Shown: piece by piece, positions 48,930 through 60,195 of the stretch | Layout of the letters: each line of letters starts with the position of its first letter | Position numbering within the stretch: position 1 is the first letter of the stretch | NCBI GenBank assembly: GCA_025677835.1 | Contig: JAIXMR010000042.1 | Location: 62,001-126,000, forward strand | DNA from: Sporodiniella umbellata | Taxonomy: Eukaryota; Mucoromycota; Mucoromycetes; Mucorales; Rhizopodaceae | DNA: 64,000 bases | Direction: 5' to 3' | Translations under genes and position numbers: made by a program | The notes under the pieces: model-generated | Seen by the model: only the letters and a program-made list of their open reading frames with translations | What the model was told of the DNA's origin: nothing | Databases searched by the model: none

Positions 48930-50822
48930 TTATTGCTCTCGAAGTTTAATATGAAACTTTTTCACCGTAGGCTTAATAACAAAACCCACCTCTTGATATG
49001 CCAAAGGATCCGAATTTTCTAAACTTTTTTCGGCAGTAATAGTGAACTTTGAGAAAAAGTTGACAAAGAAGTTAAAGACTTGCATTTCAGCCTTTTTTTT
49101 TGAAAAAAAAAAAAAAAAATTAAAACTTAATTGAAAAAATTCATGATAATTGTTCTGTATAAATTTTACTTACAAAGTATATCCCAGGACACATTCTTCT
49201 TCCCCAACCGAAAGAGAAATGATCTCTATTTTCAACCCCGGCATTTGCAGCAGCGCTCATCTTCTCTGTGTTGTTTAAAAACCTTTCTGGCCAAAAGACT
49301 TCAGGGTCCTTAAAGATTTTTGGATCAAAGTTCATAGCCAATATACAAGAAACAAGGGTTGTTCCTTTGGGAATAAAGTAGCCATCAACAACTAAATCTT
49401 CATCGCAGGTATGAGTCACACCAATAGGAGCTGGGGGACGGAATCGCAGAACTTCTTTTTGTACACAAATGGAATAAGGAAAGTCTTCGCGATCTTGAAG
49501 GAAATTAGGTACATCGCGTGTTGGGTTTTTAGCTTTCCACCTATCTAGCTCTGATATAAGCTTAGCCTGAATTTCAGGGCACTGTGATATGATGGCCAGC
49601 GACCAATGAAATGTGTCTACACTTGTTTCTGTTCCAGCAGCCAAAAAATCGGCTAAAAATGGACCCACGAGGTTTAGTTTTTTTTTTGGATTTAAAGAAA
49701 TTCTTCTAAACATTACTTATAATAACTTGGACATCTACTCCACTGATCTGGTTGTCTTTTTGAAGGTTTGTCAGCTCTTTAACCATAGACGGCTTTTTAC
49801 TCTTAAGAGCCTCATCTATAAGCCAGGTGCGCGTTTTGTCTACATCTTCACCGACTTTCTTCAATTTTTGTTTTACTCCTGTAAGGTGATCTATCCATGA
49901 GAGCGAAGGAAGATATGTCCCCAAATCATTTGTGATGCTGCTGCAGCTCGCGAAGTTTTTGAATGTATCATAAATACGGACAATACCTGGATCTGTAAAG
50001 CTTTTGAAACGTTGGGCTAGCATAATTGTAGCCGTAGTATTTGTTGTATATAACTGAAGCTCTGGTAGAAAAATAAAGTCTTCTTCTTTTTTGGCCATTT
50101 CCGAAAATCTATCCATAAGAATCTTTATTTCAGACAGTCCAGCTTCGTTGTACTGATCGACTGAAGCTGGTTTCAACAAATTGGAAACTAAAATTTATGT
50201 TATCTCAACTGTTACTTGTTTCAACTTTTTTTTTTCTTTTTACGAAATTTTCTGTTTTGTTTCCATGAATCGGTGTATTGGCCGAATACAACACCTCTAC
50301 AAAGATTTGAGTACATTTATCGTTACAACTAGTTTGTGAGTTCCCCCCCCCCTCCTTTTTTCTTACCTGTAGTTTTTAGCGTACACCTCTGTGAGAAAGT
50401 AGTGGTATGGCCTGGATGAGGTAGCATAGCCGTGCGTTACAAATACCTTGTGAGCCAAATGAGGATCTCCAATAAAAACCCACAGCTTTTTTCCCATATT
50501 AAGCTTATAGATAGGACCTATTTCTTTATGCCATTTAGCCATTTGCGTAATAGGCGAAGAAAACCCCAAGGCGAACATTCGTCCTAAAGTAAAATAGACG
50601 TTTAGATTTATAGCTATACATTAAACAAAACACATATACTTCTAATATATATTTACCAAAAATGGGTAAGCTGATAGACGTTGGGTAAGGAATCTCCTTT
50701 AAACCATTTGCAGTGTTTTCTTTTCTGTGACTCGACACAAATGCGTAGGTTAAGGAAACAAAAAAGAAACCTAGAGGCACTGAGTAGGATAAGTAGTTTT
50801 TGAAAGACTCATTATCGAGCAT
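48930..50822 (-). CDS. Cytochrome P450, intact copy 1
   Basis: Membrane-anchored heme monooxygenase. Six exons on the minus strand: 50822..50657, 50583..50367, 50296..50244, 50187..49717, 49652..49174, 49091..48930; 515 residues, no stop. An N-terminal hydrophobic anchor (about 15-34) is followed by the P-Y-P hinge (E-I-P-Y-P-T-S-I). The C-helix W-K-Q-N-R is present. I-helix A-G-T-E-T lies at 308-312, ExxR at E369-R372, P-E-R-F, and the heme loop F-S-F-G-W-G-R-R-M-C457-P-G. Substrate unknown. The start at 50822 is the first ATG; an upstream extension would need a non-ATG start. Exon lengths 166-217-53-471-479-162 are repeated in the two related copies to the right. Intron 5 carries a T9-G-A17 palindrome. 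Confidence 0.93.
49093..49119. repeat. T9-G-A17 tract palindrome in intron 5 of P450 copy 1
   Basis: Nine T, one G, seventeen A, directly next to the acceptor of the last exon. Confidence 0.8.
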
Positions 50823-52099
50823 CTGCTGGTTTTTTCCTTTTTTTTTATTTTCCAACTAATAAGAGGTACAAAATGAATTTTTCTGTTAACCTTTAAAAAA
50901 GATATATGTAGAGAGCGCTTTTTACTATCGGAGCTTGTTTTAGAGTGTTACATTGTACTTTAAGTTGATATAAAGTTTTTATAGCGACTCTATTGGTATT
51001 AAATTAAACTCTAAGTAAGAACAGATGTAGTGGAATAAAAACAACCAAAGTTCCAATTTGTTGTTAAGCATTATATAGCAATTAGTGGTTTTTTTAAAAG
51101 AGTACACTTTGTTTGATGAAGCCGAATGCTCTCGTTTGCATTATAAGAAGAAAAAGATGTCCCAGCAATTTTTGAAGTGGGTCTTTAGTTTGTGAAGGTT
51201 CTACTAGCTCTTTTGAGAAGTCAAGAACAACGTTTTTCAATACCATATATAGATACTCAGTTTTTGTGTGTCAGTGCGTTGGTAATACAGTCTGTCATGT
51301 CTGGACACAATGTGTTACAATCGTCAATGGGTAGTAGCTGGTCACATATGTATATCCTCCGTAAGCCCTCTCGCACTAAACTATGTCCTTTTGTAGTGTT
51401 TTTATAAAATTTTTAGTAGATATGTACTCTCTGTTTTTTTTTATTACATTGAAAGACATAGGTTTGTGCCGTTCAACTTTTGCAACTACAGCCACATCTA
51501 AAGTTATCTTACGGGTTATTTTATTTAGAATTTAAGAAAACATGTATCTTTAAACTGCGCCCATAGTCTTGTAATAAGAGCGTCAGTTTTTTGTGTTTTT
51601 TCAAGATATCGTTTTAAAAAATCAAACTGAAACTAAGTATTCTTATATATTTATATACACTTTGTATTATAAAGTGCGACATTGGTTTTGAAAACACTGT
51701 ATACCCAAAGAAACCTTTGCAAGCTAAATAACCTTCGGGCCTGGGTTGGGGTTTTGATTCTCATTCAGGACTTACCAGGATTTCTTAAATATCGTTGGTG
51801 ATCTCACAGAGAAACTATAAAAACATGTCGGCTCTGGTGGGTTGTATCTATTTTGCGCAATAATGCGATTGTTTTAGTACTTTTTATTTTTTTCAAAAAG
51901 GATAAGGGTTAACAGCAAAAGTGTTTAAGAAGCAATTGAATGTAATATTACTACTTTTTGGCAAATGTTTTGTGACTTATGAAAAAAAAGCAAAAAAGCG
52001 CTGTTATAGAATCTTCATAAATGTTTGTATTTTTTTAATACCTTCCTCTAATTGAAGAGTATGTATAGCATACTACTTAACATATGCATGTAAAATTGT
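50823..52099. other. Intergenic between P450 copy 1 and a P450 relic
   Basis: 1.3 kb, AT-rich. It should hold the promoter of P450 copy 1. No open frame or repeat that I can support. Confidence 0.45.
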
Positions 52100-52445
52100 T
52101 ACTTTTGAAGCTCAATGCAAAGTTTCTCTCCAAAAGGCTCACATAGAGCGACTTTTTCAATAGTCAAGAAAACTCAAAACATCCAAATCTTTTTCAGGGA
52201 AGATAAAAAAACTAGTGAAAAACAAGCGAAAAAATTAAAAGGCTGCATATCAGCCTTGTTATATTTTTATTGTGATTGTAATAGTTGTTTTGGGAGAATT
52301 TTCTTTTAACTTTTTAACTCTACACACAATTTGCTTACAAAACATATCTCAGAATATACTTTTTGTTCTCAACCAAAAAAAGACTTTCTTCTTCAACGGT
52401 CGTTTTATATATACTGTTTATAAACTTCTCAGGTCTAAATACATT
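52100..52445 (-). pseudogene. Cytochrome P450 relic (last two exons, decayed)
   Basis: On the minus strand 52250 down to about 52110 reads A-D-M-Q-P-F-N-F-F-A-C-F-S and ends with K-L-C-I-E-L-Q-K, which aligns with the last exon of P450 copy 1 (A-E-M-Q-V-F-N-F-F, K-F-H-I-K-L-R). 52330-52445 aligns base by base with the heme-loop end of exon 5 and its donor, including a stretch like the one encoding R-P-E-R-F of copy 2 (AGGTCTAAATACATTA). Frame is broken and the heme Cys motif is lost. Upstream exons were not found. Confidence 0.75.
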
Positions 52446-52926
52446 AGAGTTTGAATTGTTTTTTCTTTTTTTTTTTTTTTACCCTTACCCCTGTACGGTT
52501 TTTGAATAATATTTGAAGATTTTAGTGCATTCTTAACTTGCGACTGTACTACTTCTATGTAGCAGGCTGGGATTGAAGGCTTATAGAGAACTAGTTTTCT
52601 CATTAACAGCTGTAGTCTATAACCTACTTTAACTTATGTTTCTTTACCTGCTTTATAAAAACCAATCAGAGAATTTCAAACAAACGAAAAAAATATCGTT
52701 GTTACTTTAGTATCTTTTTTATTTTTTTGAAAAACTGGGCCTGAAAGAGATTTTATAGACAGGAATAGCTTATTGTAAACTAATGAAGTTAATAAGTCAA
52801 AAAGCCTATTGGTTTCAACATACGTATGTATGCTTCAAATTTTTATTGAATGTAACTTCTCGTTTTTTATTTGTTAGTTTGTGCAGATTTAGTAACAAAA
52901 TATTACAGTACATAGACAACTGGCCT
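52446..52926. other. Spacer between P450 relic and P450 copy 2
   Basis: 481 bases, T-rich; may contain further unrecognisable remains of the relic. Nothing supported. Confidence 0.4.
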
Positions 52927-54815
52927 TTATGGCTCTCGAAGTTCAACACGAAAATCCTGTATAACAGGCTTACATACTGAGCCTTTTTCTCTGTATCCAA
53001 ACAGGTCTGTGATCCCTGAGACATTTTCAGCATGAATGGTAAACTTGGAAAAGAAATGGATGAAGAAATTGAAAATATGTACTTCAGCCTATTTTTTTGA
53101 TAGACAAAAGGTACAAAACTGATTAAAATCGTTGTATCACAATGGTTTATACGCTACTCATGTTGCTTACTAAATGAATCCCAGGGCAAATTCTTCTTCC
53201 CCAGCCAAAAGAAAAATGGTCCCTTTTTTCAATGTTCGCTTTTACAGCAGCATCCATTTCGCATATGTTTTTCATAAACCTCTCGGGTCTAAACACATTA
53301 GGATCTTCATAAATATTAGGATCATAGTTCATGGCCATTATACTACTAACAAGCATTGTTCCTTTAGGAATCAGGTACTCTTCAATAACTAAGTCTTCTT
53401 TACAAGCATGTGGTACTCCAATCGGGGCTGGGGGACGGAGTCTTAAGACTTCTTTTTGTACGCAAATGGAGTAAGGAAAATCCTCGCGGTCTTGATGAAA
53501 ATCTGGCATATTTCGCATCGGATTTTTAGTCTTCCATTCATTCATCTCTTGTGCTAGTTTATCCTGAATTTCAGGGTGTTGCGATAAAAAAACCATTGAC
53601 CAATGTAATGTGTCTATGACTGACCCGCTTCCAGCTGTAAAAAGGTCGGCTAAATGAATTCAGTAAAACTGCTTTAATCTTTTCCACTTCAATTTTTTTC
53701 TATTGTATATTACTTATTATAACCCCCATATCATCTTCACTGATCAGTTTGCTTTGTTGAAGTTCATTTAACTCTTTGATTATAGAATGCTTCTCACTAC
53801 TGAGGGCTTTTTCTATGACTTCACTACGTATATGATTAAGCCTTTCTTCTACCTTCTTTAATTTTTTTTTAATTCCAGTAAGACTATCTATCTATGATAG
53901 AGAAGGAAAATATGCTCCTAAATTAACCAATAAACCACTGTAAAGTATAAATAAATGGAGGAGTTCATATATTTTTAAAATGTCAGGATCCTCGGAACTT
54001 TCAAAGCGTCTACTCCAGATAATTTCCGAAATGATATTTGTTATAAACAGCTGTAGTTTTGGTTGCAAAGCAAAGACTTCTTTGTTTTTAGCCATTGTAG
54101 TGAACTTCTCCATCAGTATTTTGGTCTCGGATATTCCTATATCACTATATTTGTCAATCGAGGATGACTTCAACAAGTTGGAAACTAAATTGTAAACTAG
54201 ATATAAGTATCGATGTATATCTTTCCCTTCAGTTTGTACCAAATTTTCTGTTCTGTTTCCATGAATCATTATATTGGCCAGCTATGACTCCTCTATAAAG
54301 CTTTAGCCTAGCGCATTCTTGTAACCAATTCACCAGTCTTTTTTTTTTTTTGGCTTACTTATGGTTTTTGGCATATAACTCTGTAATAAAGTAGTGATAT
54401 GGTCTAAATGAAGTAGCGTTACCATTCTCTACAAATATTTTGTGAGCCAAGTGAGGCTCTCCGACGAAAATCCATAACTTCTCTCCTATGTTAAGCTTGT
54501 AGATAGGCCCTATCTCTTTATGCCACTTGTTGATTTGCCTAATGACAGAAGATGGTCTTAGTGCAAAAATGCGACCTGGAACAATCTAAATGGTTAGTTT
54601 CAAAACTATATCAAAAACAAAAATCTTTATGCTTTGACTGCCTATATACCGAAAACAGGCAGGCTGATATAGGTTGGGTAGGGAATCTTTTTGAAACCTC
54701 TGAGATCATCGTTATTTTTGGAGTCAGATAAATAGATGTAGAGTAAAGAAAAAAACAAGAGACCTGGGGGTATTAGGTACAGTAAATACCCACTAGAAGG
54801 TTCAATGTCAAGCAT
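52927..54815 (-). pseudogene. Cytochrome P450 copy 2, one in-frame stop (Trp243 to TAG)
   Basis: Six exons on the minus strand: 54815..54650, 54575..54359, 54292..54240, 54184..53714, 53649..53171, 53088..52927. Every exon has exactly the length of its counterpart in P450 copy 1, so the 516-codon frame would be intact but for codon 243, where copy 1 has Trp in S-L-S-W-I-D and this copy has TAG (53892-53894). Anchor, P-Y-P hinge, C-helix W-K-Q-N-R, ExxR (E-V-L-R), and heme loop F-S-F-G-W-G-R-R-I-C-P-G are all present. The I-helix reads A-G-S-G-S in place of A-G-T-E-T, so the acid-threonine pair is lost, which would itself change catalysis. I call it a recent pseudogene, or a gene that needs readthrough or editing. 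Confidence 0.88.
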
Positions 54816-55459
54816 TTTCTTATTTTCTTTTTTTTTAGTAGTAAAAGAAAGATATAAGTTAAGGAAAAGAAAAAGCATAGATTTATATAGTAAATGCGAG
54901 CTGCTGTGCATCGTTCTTAAAAGTTAGCATTATACTACAATGAGTAACGTTAAACACTATACTATTTTAATACTTTTCTAATCTTCTTATTCTTTTTTAT
55001 TATAGTATCATTATTGTTAGGCATCTATTAATCTATCTCGTAAGTTGCTAAAAAACTTACGAAGTGCACCTTTTGGTAAAGCTTTTAAAAGGGAAAAGGT
55101 TTTGGTATTTGGACCTCCCAGATGAAATACTGAGGAAAGACACAAATGCCACAAAAATATATCTGAAAGTTATTATAAATAGTTTCTTGTTTATAGAAGT
55201 ATCTTTAATTTTATTTATTTTCTTAATTATCAAAAAGTATTAGTTTATGAAATAAGATATCATGGTTAATACTTGTTTTGTAGCTTCAACAATCATTAAT
55301 AAACGAAACAAATTTAAGTAAAAAGAATACTTAACGTTACTCAATGACTTTTGACTGACCTCAGAATGATTTACACGTATAATTTTTACGAAATACGAGT
55401 GATTTCCCTCTCGTGCAAAATTGTTGACGAATATTGGCCCGAGCCCCTTTCCTCGGTGG
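54816..55459. other. Spacer between P450 copy 2 and LINE relic
   Basis: AT-rich, with the promoter region of P450 copy 2. A minus-strand frame (55240..55476) is open across the start of the LINE relic, but is likely antisense of the element. Confidence 0.4.
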
Positions 55460-56922
55460 GTGTTTTTCCAACCCACTCTAAAATGTCGCCCGAACCGGCT
55501 GTCTATTTTGGTTTCCCTTGATGATTTCGTCTACTCAGAAAAAATAGTACTTTACCGCTTTTTCGAATAACCTGAGAACTGTTTTGATTGCTTATAGCTG
55601 CAAAAATATCTCCCTCCTTGGAAGGGCCACGATAATAAACTCACTTATACTTTCAAAATGCCAGTACTTCTTTAAAGCCACTCCTTTCCCATTAACAGTC
55701 ATTCAGAAAGTCCGTGCCCTTATTAGTGAAAAATAATGTTTTCTATGAATTGAAATGGGAAATTCTTACAGTCCAAAAAAAAATTAGGTGGGCACAATAT
55801 CCAAGTATGCAGGAAAAAGCCTTGGTTTTTCGCTAGGTTAAACCGATCCTCTTCAAAAGGAGAAAAACTACCAAAGTTCACCAGTATGTTGCCTTGTATT
55901 TACAAAACGTTCTGAAATCAGACAATTTGGATATATCGCTCCTTTTTCCTGCATCCCGTAGACCCTTGTTCTGACATTTATACAGATTATTCTTTGAGCT
56001 GTGGAACCTATACCAAGAAGCTTTCACAGCAAATATGAACCTAACTCTCTGTGGTGCTTCCTGCTTCCTCTTCCGGCAATTTTAGGCTCCAAAAAGATTG
56101 GGCTGTACAAAATATCTGCTAAACTTCGTAATACACAAGTTTTTGAGCTATTTAGATACCACCCAGACGGCCACTTTCTGTCGATAAAGCCCTTGAAAGA
56201 CGTTTCAATCCCACTTAAATTAGTTTCTAACAAATTCTTCAGAGTTATAGACCGAAACCATGTTGGTATTCAAGATTTCTTCTATGACTGATTTTTTCCA
56301 GACCGCCAACAGTCCCTCAAATCCTGACCACTGTATGCATATTCGAATACAAAAGTTAGATTTCCTTCAAAAAACGTTGAAGTTGGCAGGACCAGTTGGC
56401 AGGACCAGCTGACCTCGACGATTCCGCGTGAAAGGTGAAAGAGTTTAGGAAAGCCTATCTCCAAACACCTCCTGTCTCCAAAAAAACACGATTTTCCGTC
56501 TGATACATAAACGCATCCCACACATGCAGCTCATGCGCAGTATTTCCCCCACAAAATACACCACTGAACTATGCCCCAAGTGCTTAATTGAACTTGACTC
56601 CAGTAAACGCCTTTTCTTTAATTGACACCTCTGCGTAACTTACTGGGAAGCATTCATAAAAGAATTTCTGTGGCCTACCCCACTTACTACAATTCAAATG
56701 TCTGCAAAAAACTTCACTTTCTCCAAGATACAAGTTGGCAACGCTTATAACCAAGATGTTGACAGCCAAAATTTGATAACCATCGCAATGTCAGAAATTT
56801 GGAAAGCTCATTGGAGGGTTACTCGATCGCCCTCTCCTTTCATTCTTACAGCAATATTTGGTCATACCAAAACGACACTTTTGAAAAGAATGGCCGAGGA
56901 GTCCATCATGAGCTCTATCTAA
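55460..56922 (+). mobile_element. Decayed LINE (non-LTR retrotransposon), 3' part of the reverse transcriptase ORF
   Basis: Plus-strand segments in shifting frames match the region after the reverse transcriptase core of fungal LINEs. Segments seen: F-W-F-P-L with S-S-T-Q (55490-55530), then I-S-L-L-G-R-A-T-I-I-N-S-L-I-L-S-K with F-K-A-T-P-F-P-L (55600-55690), then A-Q-Y-P-S-M-Q-E-K-A-L-V-F-R and Q-Y-V-A-L-Y-L-Q (55795-55910). Near the end is a C-P-K-C pair (56573-56584), and then I-A-M-S-E-I-W-K-A-H-W-R before the last stop at 56920-56922. At least four stops and several frameshifts make it dead. The catalytic YADD part, endonuclease and 5' end are not seen, so it is 5'-truncated or eroded. 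It lies between P450 copy 2 and the P450 fragment. Confidence 0.75.
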
Positions 56923-58100
56923 AGCATATTTTGCTTTCTCCTTTTCTTGTACCTCTATCTACTGTTTTCTCAGTTGAAACTTTTATTTTAATCTTTGTAT
57001 TTTTCTCCTTCTCTCTTGTTGAGTACCGCTTTTTATGGTTACACCATAAATACGTGCAACAAACAAAATTCATCTAAATGCACAGTTTGGAGCTTTGTTT
57101 AACCACATAGCATTTTAAAAACGCTACTAATACATTACTTAACCTATAAATTTGTGTTTAGAAGCTTGTATTGTTTTTTTTAAAAAAAATTATAGCTTCG
57201 ATCGCTTTTCAGCATAGACTAATGGTTAACATTACAACTGGCAATATGTATATATTTAGGATCAACACAACGAAAAATGCCTTTTTTGCGTTTTGTATCT
57301 TCTCAGATAATCATAAAGCAGTAGAAAGATTGTTATTTTTCCATAAAACTTGCCATGCATTGCACGCACTTTTCAGTTGCTAGATACATTTATCTACGTC
57401 AACATTCATCAACTAAAATTGCTCAAAAGAGTATTTTTTTTGTATACTGAGTTTCTTTTTTTTTTTTGGCCATATCTGGCATTCTTACTTCAAGTTGCAA
57501 CACAAAATGCGCTAAGCACGCATATCAGCTGCATCTTATGTAGAATTGACCAAAAGGCTATTGTAGTACTGCATAGCCTACTTGATTTTTTCTTAGAGAT
57601 GCATTTAAAAGCTTTTGATTTGTTTAAATTTTATTCACTTGTAGTGTTTGCAGAGCTTCAACACTAGAGTACATTTCATTTTATAAGGTCAATGCGATAT
57701 ATGTGTAACTATATAGTGGCCTCTTTAGAGTAAAAAAAAACACACAATAGTAACACAAGCTTTCCAGCAGCCTTAATCACAAGTTTGGAAAGCAAAATGT
57801 TTAACAAAAAATGCTGTACGCATGGCTTTTTTCAAGTGAACAGTACAAATGAAAACTATCGAAAGGCTGAAATACATATAATGTAGAGTACAATAATACT
57901 ATTTAGCCGTTTGATAGCTAACAACCTCGTTGCTTTGCATTTCCGTTTACAGCTAACGCAATCGTTTACTCCTGGCTTGTTATATATGAATTTACAGTGT
58001 TTCTAAAAGTAATGTCGCATTTTTTATACGCAAATAGACGACATTCATTTTCGAAACACCATGTATATAGAGATGTGGTATAATTTCAACTGAATTCAGT
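56923..58100. other. Intergenic, right of the LINE relic
   Basis: 1.2 kb. The first part may be the LINE 3' untranslated region. A T8-A8 palindrome is at 57174-57189. The open frame at 57350-57667 (+) has no recognised similarity. Confidence 0.4.
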
Positions 58101-58258
58101 CCAAAAAAAAAAAAAAAAAAAGACTGGTGAATTGGTTACAAGAATGCACTAGGCTAAAGCTTTATAGAGGAGTCATATTTGGTCAATATAATAAAACTGA
58201 TCAATGAAGAAGATATGGGAGTATAATAGGTAATATACAGTAGAAAAAAATTGAATAT
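58101..58258 (+). pseudogene. Rearranged P450 fragment (exon 3 start fused to exon 4 end)
   Basis: 58110-58192 matches the reverse complement of 54270-54352 in P450 copy 2 nearly base for base: the end of intron 2, its TTTATAG acceptor, and the first about 25 bases of exon 3 (R-G-V-I-F-G-Q-Y). From 58193 the sequence jumps to the end of exon 4 and the start of intron 4, matching the reverse complement of about 53692-53752 (AAACTGATCA, GATATGGGAG, GTAATATACA). The 500 or so bases between are missing. It lies in opposite orientation to copy 2, 4 kb away. No coding capacity. Confidence 0.85.
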
Positions 58259-59169
58259 TTCATGTTGATCTCTGAGAACCATGATGGTTTAATTATATAA
58301 AAAAACAAAAGCATTAGAGTTTTTTTCTTGTTCGAAAAACATTTACAAACGTTTAAAATGTTCCTTTTTTAAAGTGCCGGTGGGCTCAGTTTTTTTTTTC
58401 GGAAAAAAAAATTACATGCCAAAACAGAACTGAAAACACAGTTTGTTTTGCTTCAATGTTTTCTTTGAAAAACGATGAGAATTGACTGGTTTGTAGAACC
58501 TCTTAACATTATATTTATAAGAGCTAACAGACTATCAGCTTTTTTTTTTTTTTAATATTTTGAAAGCTCAGTACGCAAAAAAGGGAGGCAATGTTGATCA
58601 CAAATAGATTATTACTATTTAGAACCGCTAACAGTTTTAGAGTATTTTCTTTATTAGAAGGCACAACGAATCCTAAATGAAGAGTCAGGGGTTTTTTTTT
58701 AAAAATAAAGTCCGAGTACAGCCAGTCAGACAACTCTTTATTTTTATTTGTTTAATGATAAGAGTGTGTTTACAGCTAAAACTAAAAGAGTTACGACACC
58801 GTTCTGTTTATGGTTTCATGCTAATATCATCATAATATTGGCATTATCTCACCTTGATTTTAAGGACTGCTTTCATATTTATATATTTGACTGTATATTG
58901 ACTGGCTTTGTTTTGTAAATAACTATGCAGTTTAAACTTTGAATTACTTTATTTATTGGGTTATCTAAAATTGCCTCTTCATTTAAAATACTCGTATACG
59001 CAGCACACTGATAAAGCTTCTTCGTCATTGAATGTATCGTCATTATTCGGAAATACAAGACTCAATTTTTTTTTAAAGGTTGTATAGTAACCACCAATTT
59101 TTTTTTTATCTGTTTGCAAAAAAAAAGAAAAAAAGAAAAGCTGATCAATACCGTTTTTAAATCTTTTAT
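58259..59169. other. Intergenic, no supported gene
   Basis: AT-rich, with a T10-CGG-A9 palindrome (58390-58411) and a T run at 58540-58553. Nothing else supported. Confidence 0.45.
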
Positions 59170-59638
59170 ATGTATGTTCTCAATTTCATCTCCAAGTTCT
59201 GGGCGTTGGATGCTAAGAGTCAACATGTATTTTTTTTTCTAGCTTTTAGCTTATCTAAGTTGTCTCTTGCTTTGAGTAAACGACTGAAAAGTGTAAAACC
59301 AATTGATCAGCCTTATAGAACTACCGATCGATATGTAAATACGAATGCTATATTTCTACGACTGAGCATAAAAGATAAAAGAACTGGGGCACATGTTGTT
59401 TCCCCTAAGAGATCACCATTCAAATCGAATCTGGGACTTATTAGGGATGGCGTTTATGTAGCAGATGCATACATCGCTGTAGCAATCTCGGTAAATATTT
59501 TTACGTAGTACTGTCTACAAATACCAAAAGACGTTTAGCCATTACATATTTACGACATTTGTTTGATATGTTTCCCAGGAAAGAAAATGCTGTACTCAGA
59601 ACATCTTGAAGCGCCGAAAAAGAGAACTTCGATCGTGA
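59170..59638 (+). CDS. Possible orphan ORF, Lys-rich
   Basis: Low-confidence call. From the ATG at 59170 the frame is open to 59508 and includes S-K-R-L-K-S-V-K-P-I, which resembles S-K-R-L-K-S-I-K-P-V at the start of the FYVE-like protein at 2.4 kb. Codon use looks less AT-driven than in nearby noise. A GT donor at 59491 and the CCCAG acceptor before 59580 could join it to a short C-terminal exon ending at a TGA at 59636-59638, giving about 125 residues. No domain recognised. It may be a chance ORF or a fragment. Confidence 0.3.
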
Positions 59639-60195
59639 GCCCAAGTGCCAATGTAGTTGCTAAAGCTAAAAAAGAAAACGATCGGTACAAGCATAAGACT
59701 TTTCGTGTAAAATATATGACTGTCACATGTTATATCAAGAAATGGTGTATTATGTGTTTCCTTTTGGTATATAAACTTCTCAGTCGAAAAAAGAAATATA
59801 GAAGAAATTTTTTAAAAAAGAGAAAACAATGACTTTTTCCGCGAAAAGTTTGTCATGTGTTATTTCCCTCTTGTTACAAGCCAAGAAAAAAACAAGAGTA
59901 CCTGAAACGCCTTAACGTTAAAACAACAACATATGCTATTGGCAGAAATATTTGAATCTCCTATTGTCAACTAATGGCTTGAGCCTACTGCAAATGATTA
60001 GCTATAAACCTCATTTGGAACTTGAATCGCCTACAGATCGTTAAAAACTATATTCCAGATGTCCCTGTTTTTGTGCAATTTTGGATAGCGTACAATTCCG
60101 TTCGAGAGTTGGGTGTGTTGTATAAATAGAAAACAATGAGCTCCTTTTCTTCTCTCCCTCTTTTTAATCTTTTTTTACTTTGTTAATAAGAAACC
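59639..60195. other. Promoter region of P450 copy 3
   Basis: AT-rich spacer; contains a TATA-like element and a pyrimidine-rich leader just before the copy 3 start. Confidence 0.45.
60121..60128 (+). promoter_or_regulatory. TATA-like element upstream of P450 copy 3
   Basis: TATAAATA, 75 bases before the ATG at 60196, followed by a CT-rich leader. A well-formed promoter in front of a gene with a stop codon suggests the mutation is recent or the gene is still transcribed. Confidence 0.45.

Noticed and set aside
55240..55476. Minus-strand frame of 78 codons overlapping the LINE start
   Set aside because: Most likely antisense of the decayed element; no start context or similarity of its own.
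57350..57667. Plus-strand frame of about 105 codons, hydrophobic
   Set aside because: Phe/Leu-rich from T-rich DNA; no similarity seen.
58086..58100. CTGAATTCA next to the P450 fragment as an extension of the match to copy 2
   Set aside because: Only nine bases and out of order with the rest of the match; probably chance.
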